A stretch of 39,469 nucleotides of DNA from a virus: IMG/VR virus record IMGVR_UViG_3300000563_000007, positions 1 to 39,469 of that record. One strand, written 5' to 3'. This document shows, piece by piece, positions 30,741-38,005 of this stretch. The first letter of the stretch is position 1. Every line of letters starts with the position of its first letter. Below the pieces are notes generated by a model. The model did no database searches, was not told the DNA's origin, and was given only the letters and a program-made list of their open reading frames with translations. Made by a program: the position numbers and the translations under genes.

Positions 30741-31370
30741 ATGGAATTACATCGATTAAAACCAATGCAAACTGGCTATGATGAAGACCTATTTAATGAA
30801 CTTTACGAGAAAACAAAATACCTCCGGAAATCTTTAGTTTACCAAATAGACACCCGGAGGTTTGGTGTAACACAGGAAGAAGTTTATAGCTGGTTCGACG
30901 ATAAATTCATTTATGTATTTAACAAATATTACGGAGAAAAAAAGCCTGACATTCTGTTAGGCTTTCTTATTAATTCCTTAAAACAATTTAAAAATAGGGT
31001 CCTTAGAAAAGCTTATCAAGAAGGTATTTATGCTAATGTAATCCGTTGGGATGAAACAGAATTAATTAATATTATATCCGATGAAAGGGAACCCGAAGAT
31101 AGGACAGTTTTAGTAGATTTAATAAATGAATTTTTCAAGAAGAGATTAACCCATGAAGCCTATCTCATATTTTCGGTAGAATTAAATCCACCCCCATATA
31201 TTATTGATAAAGTTGCCCACTCCAATTCAAAAATACCTGCATGGCTAATAGCCGACTATCTTGGCTGGCCCGATACTAAGTATACTTTAAAACTTATTAA
31301 TAAGTTTAGAAAAGAAGTAGAAAAAGTTACACTAGAAGCAAAAGCTTATTTCCAGACTTTGCCTGTTTAA
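30741..31370 (+). CDS. Sigma-factor-like protein (209 aa)
   Basis: Residues 25-95 resemble sigma-70 region 2: RRFGVTQEEVYSWFDDKFIY, then LLGFLINSLKQFKNRVLRKAY, comparable to the helical core that binds RNA polymerase and the -10 element. Residues 130-195 resemble a sigma-4-type domain (KIPAWLIADYLGW, then a basic helix LKLINKFRKEV). The length of about 200 aa fits small phage or ECF-like sigma factors such as T4 gp55. It is the only plus-strand gene, driven by a host-type promoter, and faces the late genes. A late-gene sigma is the leading idea; sequence identity is low. Confidence 0.6.
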   Translation: MELHRLKPMQTGYDEDLFNELYEKTKYLRKSLVYQIDTRRFGVTQEEVYSWFDDKFIYVFNKYYGEKKPDILLGFLINSLKQFKNRVLRKAYQEGIYANVIRWDETELINIISDEREPEDRTVLVDLINEFFKKRLTHEAYLIFSVELNPPPYIIDKVAHSNSKIPAWLIADYLGWPDTKYTLKLINKFRKEVEKVTLEAKAYFQTLPV

Positions 31371-31386
31371 TCTATAATGCATATAA

Positions 31387-31419
31387 AACAAAAAAGCTAA
31401 GCTGATTAGGCTTAGCTTT
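31387..31419 (-). terminator. Bidirectional hairpin between convergent genes
   Basis: AAAGCTAAG (31393-31401) and CTTAGCTTT (31411-31419) form a perfect 9-bp stem with a 9-base loop. Minus-strand transcripts of the late operon meet six T after the stem; plus-strand transcripts of the sigma-like gene meet only CTTTCCCC, so it is stronger for the late operon. Confidence 0.8.
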
Positions 31420-31438
31420 CCCCTAGTGGTAGTAAGGA

Positions 31439-32872
31439 TTACTCATCATTAACATTATAGTACATCTGCAATTCCATTCTCCGAATATAATTAGCCCCTG
31501 CACGACTTTTAAATTGAAGTATTCCAGTAGAGTGATTTAATTCCACAGTCTGTACATCTTCAGGGTGATTATTGCTACTTAATACCACCCCCCTAATAAG
31601 GCTTTGTTTAGGTCGGAAATCTGTGGGTATTTGGAATAAGTTATAATTACCTGCTCCGAGTGTTGGTTGTATATTAATCCTTAAATCAATCCTAACATTA
31701 CCCAGACCGTCTTTATAAATTGCAGTTTTGGAATAAGGAGCTGAAGTATCATTTAAAGAGAAATTACCGTGTATAAAATTCTCGATATTAAATGTATCAA
31801 TTGTTCTTATTTCATTTCTGAGTAAGTGAATAGCATTCCTTATAGTTGGATAAGGATCCACATAGGAAACAGAAAATCGGGCTATTTGAGTGGTGATTAC
31901 TTCCTCTAACCTAATAGTATAAAGAATATTATTTACGATACGTGTTGTTGATTCCCGACCTGTAAAATAAAATCCACTTTTTCTGTCAGAATCATAAGCC
32001 AAAAACTTAGCACTCTCAGATCCCGTAAATCTAACATTAATAGTAGTACCTGGTATAAGGTGTAATTTAGGATCGTTCCCATACGGGCGGTTAGCCTGTT
32101 TAAATCCTACATATTCTCCGTCTACATCTAAAGAAGTTAAGTCTACCGTATATTCCACCCCAATGTCTGAAGGGTCAGATCCAAGAATAAGATGGCCAGC
32201 TTCTTCAGTATCTATGCTTCTTATTTTCTTTTGAACTAAACCGTTAAAAAGAGTTTCACCTTCAAAAACATTTCTATCAGTAAAAATGTTTTCCCTGTTT
32301 TTATGGGCATACCCTGAAAGTGAAGGTAATTGTATATCCGGTTTATCAGCCAGATTAGGCACTCTATTCCGAATAAATCTAATCTGTTGCGAAGTTACTT
32401 CTACTATACCAATTAAAACCTGTTTTTCGGGATTAGTAAGGATACTTTCAATGTTTGTATCTATCCCAACATTATCTATTAATCTGACATCCACACCTTC
32501 TAAAACACTATAATAAAAATTAGCCCCAACAGTTAAAGGGTCGGCTATATAATTTATATTACCTACTATAGCATCAAATCTAATGGAGGCTCCACCTAAA
32601 TCCGATATATTAACTTCAGCAGGATCATTATCATGAACAGGCATACCATTAGGCATTATCAATACACCAGAAGGACTACTATCCGCTTGGTTATTAGATA
32701 AGGTCTTAACATATCCAGTTTTATTATGGTGGATTTTATAAGAATTTCCACCTTCAGAAGTTATAGAATCATAACCTCTATAACAACCAGGATGAAGAAG
32801 CCCCGCATAAGCTTCCCTTAATTCAAAGGATTTTACCTCGGCTTTATAAGGGGTAAATATTTTAATTGCCAT
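31439..32872 (-). CDS. Tail fibre / virion structural protein (477 aa)
   Basis: Begins MAIKIFTPYKAEVKSFELRE and is beta-rich throughout. A baseplate- or fibre-attachment-like N-terminus is followed by Asn- and Ser-rich strands, and near residue 420 by QIPTDFRPKQSLIRGVVLSS, a pattern typical of phage tail-fibre ends (L-x-(L/I)-P-x-G/D-FRP). This points to a structural adhesin-type protein exposed on the virion. Last gene of the late operon, before the terminator at 31387-31419. The exact position on the virion cannot be told. Confidence 0.6.
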   Translation of the reverse strand: MAIKIFTPYKAEVKSFELREAYAGLLHPGCYRGYDSITSEGGNSYKIHHNKTGYVKTLSNNQADSSPSGVLIMPNGMPVHDNDPAEVNISDLGGASIRFDAIVGNINYIADPLTVGANFYYSVLEGVDVRLIDNVGIDTNIESILTNPEKQVLIGIVEVTSQQIRFIRNRVPNLADKPDIQLPSLSGYAHKNRENIFTDRNVFEGETLFNGLVQKKIRSIDTEEAGHLILGSDPSDIGVEYTVDLTSLDVDGEYVGFKQANRPYGNDPKLHLIPGTTINVRFTGSESAKFLAYDSDRKSGFYFTGRESTTRIVNNILYTIRLEEVITTQIARFSVSYVDPYPTIRNAIHLLRNEIRTIDTFNIENFIHGNFSLNDTSAPYSKTAIYKDGLGNVRIDLRINIQPTLGAGNYNLFQIPTDFRPKQSLIRGVVLSSNNHPEDVQTVELNHSTGILQFKSRAGANYIRRMELQMYYNVNDE

Positions 32873-32874
32873 AA

Positions 32875-33282
32875 TTATACGATTATAATTTCAAGAATCC
32901 ATTCTACATTAAGATCATGATGAGCTGATATTTCATGAGAAAATCCTGTTAATTCTGAAAAGACACCTACGCTTGCCTTGAGTTGTAATTTATTAAAAGT
33001 ACCAGTAAAAGTTCCTCTGGGGAAAGTCTTGGTAAATTTAATCTTATTATGAGGTGCCTGATTTATTAACTCAATTTCCCCCGCACGAAAGGTTAAGGAG
33101 GCTAATGATGTATCATTATAGAGAGCCGCCATACTGTTAATATGGGATACAGGAAAGCCAGCTAAACACCTACGTATAATATTAGTTGAACCTGGCTGAA
33201 CTGCATTTAATTTTGATAAAATCTTCTTACCATCCTGATAAAAAGTTACCGAGCCTTTTATTTTAAATTTTGTTTGATCCAT
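32875..33282 (-). CDS. Probable virion structural protein (135 aa)
   Basis: A beta-rich protein beginning MDQTKFKIKGSVTFYQDGKK. Strands such as RAGEIELINQAPHNKIKFTK and GTFTGTFNKLQLKASVGVFS suggest a small jelly-roll-like tail or fibre component. It lies two bases upstream of 31439-32872. No known family is recognised; structural role is inferred from neighbours. Confidence 0.5.
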   Translation of the reverse strand: MDQTKFKIKGSVTFYQDGKKILSKLNAVQPGSTNIIRRCLAGFPVSHINSMAALYNDTSLASLTFRAGEIELINQAPHNKIKFTKTFPRGTFTGTFNKLQLKASVGVFSELTGFSHEISAHHDLNVEWILEIIIV

Positions 33283-33309
33283 ATTATAGGTTGTTCTGGT
33301 CTTGGTTTG

Positions 33310-33807
33310 TTAAATCCCAAATTGTCTTCTAAACCCCGCAATAATTAATAATACAGCTAAGGCACCTAAGAATACCTTACCAAGCCTTATCCATAATTCA
33401 TCCCACCATGTTTTAAAATGAACCGGAATCTCTACCGGGATAGTTTCAGTAACAGTTGTTACGGATTCTTTAATTGCATCCTCTATCAACCTTTCTAATA
33501 CCGTATCCTTTTGAATTAATTCCATATTATGAATATTATTCTCTATCCAGGATTCGGCTAAACATATTTCAGTAGATAACCTTTTTAAAGGCATATATGC
33601 AATACCTTCTGTAACTACTATAGTATCTCTTATAATTAATGTATCCCCAGGTATAGGAATATATATAGTAGTATCCCGATATATTATAACTTCTTTTATT
33701 TCTGTTTCAGTTTGAATGACAGGTGGAAATCGGTCATGACAATATTTTTTCATATCACAACCTGAAAATAAAAGAACGAATAAAATAAGTGTAATCAGAT
33801 ATTTCAT
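33310..33807 (-). CDS. Candidate unimolecular spanin (lipoprotein with C-terminal TM)
   Basis: From the ATG at 33805-33807 the protein opens MKYLITLILFVLLFSGCDMK, a lipoprotein signal with lipobox LFSGC and lipidation at Cys17. The middle 110 residues are periplasmic-looking with many Thr/Ile strands and an amphipathic helix (residues 88-120), and a transmembrane helix near the end (VFLGALAVLLIIAGF) is followed by RRQFGI. An outer-membrane lipid anchor plus an inner-membrane C-terminal helix in one protein is the definition of a u-spanin, which fuses the two membranes after endolysin action. Located right after the endolysin gene. Confidence 0.65.
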   Translation of the reverse strand: MKYLITLILFVLLFSGCDMKKYCHDRFPPVIQTETEIKEVIIYRDTTIYIPIPGDTLIIRDTIVVTEGIAYMPLKRLSTEICLAESWIENNIHNMELIQKDTVLERLIEDAIKESVTTVTETIPVEIPVHFKTWWDELWIRLGKVFLGALAVLLIIAGFRRQFGI

Positions 33808-33827
33808 ATATAATATATAGTATTTAA

Positions 33828-34406
33828 TTAGTTTAACCAATCCGCTACTCGATAAATTTGATTTTTGCTTCTAATCTTTTTATATACTCCATCTCCTTCT
33901 CGGGCTCCTGTGTCATTGGTATTTCCTTCACTTGTAACTACACTATTTCTCCTTTTATCCCAATCCTCAATAATCATTCCTACATGAGCTATTCTTCCAA
34001 GATTACTAAAATAAATCCCTATTACTGCACCAGCTTGAGCTTCTTCTTTGTTAATCACTTTATCAGATCTAAACCAACTTGGTGACCAAGCTGAAGCTAA
34101 AGGAACTTCTACATTTACCGAATCATGTAACCAGCACATCATTGCAGCACACCAAGCAAAACCCGGATCTAACCCGGAACAGGCTAAATAGACATCTATT
34201 TCAGGACCCGTATTACCATTAATTTGCCTTACACCTATTTGAGCTTTTGCTAATTCTACTATTGAATCCCTTTGAGTAAGGTACACTTCTGGTTCGGGTT
34301 TATAAAGAGGACCATATTCTATTCTTACGTAAGTATTAAGACCAGTAAGACCCAAGCAAATAAATGTCCAAAGTAATAACACAGCGAAAATTTTCCTTTT
34401 TGCCAT
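33828..34406 (-). CDS. Membrane-anchored endolysin, CHAP/NlpC-like
   Basis: Residues 6-23 (IFAVLLLWTFICLGLTGL) form an N-terminal hydrophobic segment without a clear cleavage site, so it may be a signal anchor (SAR-type). The catalytic part has VELAKAQIGVRQINGNTGPE, FAWCAAMMCWLHD with nucleophile Cys near residue 86, AGAVIGIYFSNLGRIAHVGM with His near 142 and SEGNTNDTGAREGDGVYKK. This order (FAWCA, HVG, EGNTN) matches the phage CHAP-like amidase/peptidase family. It cuts peptidoglycan. Its first 79 bases overlap the membrane protein gene 34325-34681 in another frame. Confidence 0.8.
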   Translation of the reverse strand: MAKRKIFAVLLLWTFICLGLTGLNTYVRIEYGPLYKPEPEVYLTQRDSIVELAKAQIGVRQINGNTGPEIDVYLACSGLDPGFAWCAAMMCWLHDSVNVEVPLASAWSPSWFRSDKVINKEEAQAGAVIGIYFSNLGRIAHVGMIIEDWDKRRNSVVTSEGNTNDTGAREGDGVYKKIRSKNQIYRVADWLN

Positions 34407-34681
34407 ATTGTTAAATTATCTTTTTCCCTTAATAAATAATCGTCCAATGTTTTGTATACCTTGGGTGCACCCATTTTAAGTAATAGCCATATAATGGGCT
34501 TTCCAAAAAAAAGGAATACCGTAGCCAGAAATACTCCCTGAATAGCTACAGGATCATGAGCACCTGCCCCTGGCTCCACCATCCTTATTAAATAAGGTAT
34601 TAAATGCCAAAGTAAGATTGCTATTGGTAATAGCAATAACTCATTCCATCTCCTCAATAAATTCATAAGTGCCATCTTCAT
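34325..34681 (-). CDS. Holin-like membrane protein (118 aa, about 3 TM)
   Basis: Three hydrophobic stretches: LLLLPIAILLWHLIPYLI at about 15-32, AIQGVFLATVFLFFGKPIIW LLL at about 46-66 and a C-terminal LFAWVLLVLILT at 107-118, joined by a charged loop (KTLDDYLLREKDNLT). Small multi-TM protein right before the endolysin gene fits a holin or antiholin. It overlaps the endolysin by 82 bases and the preceding gene by 41 bases. Met6 is an alternative start. Which of the two holin-like genes forms the hole is unclear. Confidence 0.55.
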   Translation of the reverse strand: MKMALMNLLRRWNELLLLPIAILLWHLIPYLIRMVEPGAGAHDPVAIQGVFLATVFLFFGKPIIWLLLKMGAPKVYKTLDDYLLREKDNLTIWQKGKFSLCYYFGHLFAWVLLVLILT

Positions 34682-35165
34682 AAATTATAATTGGTGTTTG
34701 ATTAGTATCGAATTCTGGGGATTTAATTTCAATAACTACCGGTTCTGTGGGTTCATAAGAAATCCCTAAAAAATTCATCCAATTAGGAAAACCACTTAAG
34801 AAAGCTATAATAGCCACAATAACAAAGAAAAACCATCTACTCCTTCCTATTGTTCTAATCCAGCCCGTTTCCTCATATATTTTAACTACATCCACATGCC
34901 CTGATTTTACGGGGCATCTTAACTCCTCTTCTTTTAATTCTCTCACTATTTTTTTAGTAAATCTTAAACTATTACGAGTTTCTACGCTGTGATCTACTGC
35001 CTTTTTAATATCTTTTTCATGTTGCGTAACAGTACCATTAATTCTATTGACACTGAGTCTTATATCATTACTGTGTTTGCAATTTTCCTCAATCTTGTCA
35101 ATAATAGGTTTAAGTTTACTGTCCAATAGTTCAGCAGTTGTTCGGTAATCCATTATATCACCCAT
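34641..35165 (-). CDS. Coiled-coil membrane protein in lysis cassette (174 aa)
   Basis: Residues 10-80 are helical, heptad-like and charged (SKLKPIIDKIEENCKHSNDI); residues 108-128 are a transmembrane helix (WFFFVIVAIIAFLSGFP); the C-terminal 45 residues are acidic and Pro/Ile-rich (TEPVVIEIKSPEFDTNQTPI). A coiled-coil plus TM layout between holin-like genes occurs in phage lysis cassettes. Met5 is an alternative start. Function not established; possible lysis regulator. Confidence 0.5.
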   Translation of the reverse strand: MGDIMDYRTTAELLDSKLKPIIDKIEENCKHSNDIRLSVNRINGTVTQHEKDIKKAVDHSVETRNSLRFTKKIVRELKEEELRCPVKSGHVDVVKIYEETGWIRTIGRSRWFFFVIVAIIAFLSGFPNWMNFLGISYEPTEPVVIEIKSPEFDTNQTPIIIYEDGTYEFIEEME

Positions 35166-35166
35166 A

Positions 35167-35202
35167 TAAAAATAATTTAAGGGGGATAATATATCCCCCT
35201 TA
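35167..35202 (-). terminator. Intrinsic hairpin after holin-like gene 35226-35606
   Basis: TAAGGGGGATA and TATCCCCCTTA (arms 35192-35202 and 35178-35188) make a perfect 11-bp stem with a 3-base loop, followed by an A/T-rich run with five T on the minus strand. The T-run is interrupted, so partial read-through into the lysis genes is likely. Confidence 0.65.
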
Positions 35203-35225
35203 TTAACAAAAACCTAACTTTATTC

Positions 35226-35606
35226 TTATTCCTCTTTTTTTCTACCCTGTACAAATAATGCCAAAATAAGTTTCGCTTGCTCAATAGTAAATACACCCAT
35301 AGCAGTAAATCCCGCAAGGGCACCTTTAAATATAACTATTGTCCAAGTAATCTCTAAAAAACCTAATCCTATAAATTGACTTATAAACATTAAACCAGTA
35401 GCAATAATAATCGCTGTGAAACGAGTATACCATCCGCTAGTACTAAGCCAATTTTTAACAATTTCCGTTAAAGGAAGTGTTAAGAGAGTTACCCCTGTAA
35501 AGGTGGCAAGGTGTGATACTACCTCATCGGGTGTTAGCGCCGCTACTACCGTAGAGATAAATGGAGGAATAAACAGTAACAGAAAACTTTTAATCCGATC
35601 TTTCAT
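35226..35606 (-). CDS. Holin-like membrane protein (126 aa, about 3 TM)
   Basis: Hydrophobic segments at about residues 6-24 (KSFLLLFIPPFISTVVAAL), 37-48 with polar breaks, 62-82 (TRFTAIIIATGLMFISQFIG) and 84-110, then a charged tail ENDING KKEE after FVQGRK. Small size, several TM helices and a charged C-terminus match phage holins, which form the hole that ends infection. It lies 12 bases downstream of the frame that continues the G9 gene. Another holin-like gene lies further on, so the pair may be holin and regulator. Confidence 0.6.
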   Translation of the reverse strand: MKDRIKSFLLLFIPPFISTVVAALTPDEVVSHLATFTGVTLLTLPLTEIVKNWLSTSGWYTRFTAIIIATGLMFISQFIGLGFLEITWTIVIFKGALAGFTAMGVFTIEQAKLILALFVQGRKKEE

Positions 35607-35617
35607 AATAATTTTTT

Positions 35618-35718
35618 TTAAGATGAAACAATAAAATCAACTGTATGTCTCATGCCTTCCGGCACAGTACATTTGAACAGATCCTCTTCCTTTATGTGCT
35701 TTTCAACTTCCCCCCCCC
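35618..35718 (-). other. Alternative-frame continuation past G9 tract
   Basis: G9 occupies 35710-35718. Reading on in the -1 frame gives EVEKHIKEEDLFKCTVPEGM followed by RHTVDFIVSS and a TAA at 35618-35620, just before the holin-like start at 35606. The continuation has normal protein composition and fills the otherwise empty gap. Confidence 0.6.
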
Positions 35719-36069
35719 TTTCTCCACAAAATCTATGATGTAATGTAGCTCTGACGGGTTTAACCCTGCCAGCTTCAGGTCTTCTTTCCTGACCGTGGCC
35801 AGCTTGAACTCAACCTCTTTGGTAGCACACATGATCTGATATTCTTTTTCAATGTCAATGCGCCCCTGCTTGTCTGCGTCAGCCGACTGTTGCCTGTAAG
35901 CGGTGAGAACTTTGTCATGGTTATCCATGATTTTTTTTAGCTCCGGAATAACTTGCTCGGCAATCTGGAGAGACCTGTCCCAGTCCGTTATGCGTGAATA
36001 CATTTTCTCAAAGGTAGAGTAGTTGCGTATGAACTCCCCCAATGTGATCTTTTTCTTTTTCAGCTGCAT
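35692..36069 (-). CDS. Hypothetical helical protein, frame broken by G9 tract
   Basis: Begins MQLKKKKITLGEFIRNYSTF and is helical and charged, with visibly higher GC content than its neighbours. Near its end nine consecutive G code for GGG and the frame stops six codons later (KLKST). Beyond the tract the -1 frame is open for 30 more sensible codons, to 35618. The broken version may be an indel in the sequence, a phase-variable tract or a programmed slip. Size and charged helices recall small phage tail-assembly or structural accessory proteins, but no family is clear. Confidence 0.55.
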   Translation of the reverse strand: MQLKKKKITLGEFIRNYSTFEKMYSRITDWDRSLQIAEQVIPELKKIMDNHDKVLTAYRQQSADADKQGRIDIEKEYQIMCATKEVEFKLATVRKEDLKLAGLNPSELHYIIDFVEKGGGKLKST

Positions 36070-36103
36070 AAGTTTGTTTTTTAAAATTTATAGTTACCTG
36101 GTT

Positions 36104-38005
36104 TTATATCTCTGACCAGTTAGCAGTAAGGGTACACGCCCCTTTAAATTTTATAGTTTGTTGCTGTAAATTTGGATTAAAATTGTCTGGTGTTTCACCA
36201 GAAGTAACTGTCCAATTAACAAATTCATATTGAGGCTCTTGCCCCACTTCAACATTTTCCCATGTATTAATATTAACATTAGCATCTATATCGTGAGTTC
36301 CCGCCCCAGATACATTTAATACCCCTACACTAGGATTAAGAAGTAAAATTAAATCTGCTTGAGGTAAAGGAGCTGGTTGCGCCCATTGATTTCTACTTAA
36401 AGCATTAGCCTCATCATTATTATAAGCACAATAAGCTCCCTCTTCAGTATTCTCCCAATCTAAATTATCTTCTATATAAGGAATATCTTCTCCCCCACGA
36501 TACTTTGTTGTTGCCAAATTTTGAATCATCCATACCAACTTCCCTATTTTTGTTGTATAATAAGTTCTCCCTTGATATACTAAATTACCAGCATTAACTC
36601 CATCATCCCATAGTTTTTCTGTTTCTGTTGCATCACGAACACACTTTACACTCATTCCGAAATGTTTATTAAGAACTGATGACATCCACACCCCTCCATC
36701 ATCATAGAACATATATCTGGCTACTCCTGCATGATTATATGTAGGAGACTGGGTAGATGTCCACCAATATCCGGCATACCCTAAGCTAAAGAAGAGAGCA
36801 GTACGATATCCTCCAGGAATAGCAGAGAAATGAAAATTGTCTGTTCCTTCATGTGTGCTATATTCTTCCCATCTTGGATGTTCATTTGTATCACAATACC
36901 CTCCTTCTGGTGAATTTATTTGTCTACAAGACTTCAATGCGTTCCCTACATTAATTAAAGTATAATTATGTTCCTCTATTAAACGCTCTATCAAATCATC
37001 CCAATCTTGTGCGGTTGCAACTCTCCACCCATCTGGAGCAAGAGCATAATCTTCACTATCTCCTACATAATCATCATTAAGACCATATGCACAACAAGCC
37101 CCACTTGTATCATTTTCCCAATCTAAATTATCTTCTATATAAGGAATATCTTCTCCATTACGATACTTTGTTGTAACTAAATTTTGCTTCATCCATACTT
37201 GCTCTCCTATTTTATAACATAAGTATACAACATTATAATAGAAAACAGCCTCCACATAATCCCCATCATCTAATTCTTGTTCTTCTGTTGTTGCATCACG
37301 AACACACTTTACACTTAATCCCATAGACTTTGATGTGGGTGAACCATATAAAAAATTATCATTATATATCATACTAAATCCTATAGGAGAGTCTCCAGGA
37401 CTTAATCCTGTACTCCACCAATGACCATGAGTTCCTAATTCTTGAAAGGTTCCACTACTGCTACGACTCCCTCCAGGTAAAGCAGAAAAATTCCAATCGT
37501 CTGTTCCATAATAAGTCTGGTGTTCATTCCATCTTGGATGTTCATTTGTATCACAATACCCTCCTTCTGGTGAATTTACTTGCCGACATGATTTGAGTGT
37601 GCCAGCTACCTCTTCCTCATTTATCTCGTGTTCTTCTACTAAATAGTCTTTTAAAGCCCACCAATCATCATTACTTGGAATTCTCCATCCTTCTGGGGCA
37701 AGACTATATCCCGAATCATTTTCATCAATATGTTTATTTATAGCATACCAATTATATAACTGTCCGTATACAAAATGTTTTTGATTCTCATTTATAGCAT
37801 ACCAATTATACAAGTACCCGTACTTTATGAAGGGAGCACCATAATTACGAAAATTTCGTAAACTATTTTTATCCCCTTTATACAGAGGATCAAAGAATTC
37901 ATCAACAGAGCTATTAAAACATTCTGATAAAGAATCCTCCAATGGTTTTATTACACTAACCACATCCGATAATAAGAACTGAAAATTGTTTGGTACTTTA
38001 ACCAT
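36104..38005 (-). CDS. FISUMP-domain tail protein (633 aa), receptor-binding candidate
   Basis: Repeated Fib_succ_major (FISUMP) modules of about 220 residues. Each carries GYSLAPEGWRIPSNDDWWAL-type, SPEGGYCDTNEHPRW, FSALPGGSR / FSAIPGGYR, GYWWTSTQSP-type and VKCVRDAT blocks; the linker pieces IGEQVWMKQNLVTTKYRNGE and IGKLVWMIQNLATTKYRGGE open modules two and three. Module one lacks its opening and module three is cut short. The C-terminal about 90 residues (YEFVNWTVTSGETPD to the end TLTANW) look like a Listeria-Bacteroides B-repeat. FISUMP folds are C-type-lectin-like adhesins, so this is a likely host-binding protein. Start overlaps the previous stop by one base. Confidence 0.8.
   Translation of the reverse strand: MVKVPNNFQFLLSDVVSVIKPLEDSLSECFNSSVDEFFDPLYKGDKNSLRNFRNYGAPFIKYGYLYNWYAINENQKHFVYGQLYNWYAINKHIDENDSGYSLAPEGWRIPSNDDWWALKDYLVEEHEINEEEVAGTLKSCRQVNSPEGGYCDTNEHPRWNEHQTYYGTDDWNFSALPGGSRSSSGTFQELGTHGHWWSTGLSPGDSPIGFSMIYNDNFLYGSPTSKSMGLSVKCVRDATTEEQELDDGDYVEAVFYYNVVYLCYKIGEQVWMKQNLVTTKYRNGEDIPYIEDNLDWENDTSGACCAYGLNDDYVGDSEDYALAPDGWRVATAQDWDDLIERLIEEHNYTLINVGNALKSCRQINSPEGGYCDTNEHPRWEEYSTHEGTDNFHFSAIPGGYRTALFFSLGYAGYWWTSTQSPTYNHAGVARYMFYDDGGVWMSSVLNKHFGMSVKCVRDATETEKLWDDGVNAGNLVYQGRTYYTTKIGKLVWMIQNLATTKYRGGEDIPYIEDNLDWENTEEGAYCAYNNDEANALSRNQWAQPAPLPQADLILLLNPSVGVLNVSGAGTHDIDANVNINTWENVEVGQEPQYEFVNWTVTSGETPDNFNPNLQQQTIKFKGACTLTANWSEI
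36453..36493. repeat. Internal direct repeat of FISUMP gene (copy at 37116-37156)
   Basis: 41 identical bases recur 663 bases away (37116-37156), coding the IPYIEDNLDWEN segment. The spacing equals 221 codons, one module. Confidence 0.85.
36869..36918. repeat. Internal direct repeat of FISUMP gene (copy at 37529-37578)
   Basis: 50 identical bases recur 660 bases away (37529-37578), coding NSPEGGYCDTNEHPRW in both modules. Identity at the DNA level points to recent duplication or gene conversion. Confidence 0.85.
37737..37810. repeat. 54-bp tandem duplication at the FISUMP N-terminus
   Basis: The sequence coding YNWYAIN occurs twice 54 bases (18 codons) apart, in LYNWYAINENQKHFVYGQLY and the following copy. 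The N-terminal remains of a module appear to have been duplicated. Confidence 0.75.

Noticed and set aside
33808-33840. Earlier Met for the spanin candidate
   Set aside because: It would overlap the endolysin gene and bury the lipoprotein signal; the second Met gives a normal signal peptide and lipobox.
36453-37578. CRISPR-like repeats
   Set aside because: Two copies only, far apart, inside a coding frame at module spacing; no spacer array and no cas genes.
36104-38005. Diversity-generating retroelement in the window
   Set aside because: FISUMP is a known variable-protein fold, but there is no reverse transcriptase and no template repeat with A-specific changes here; the repeats are ordinary module duplications.
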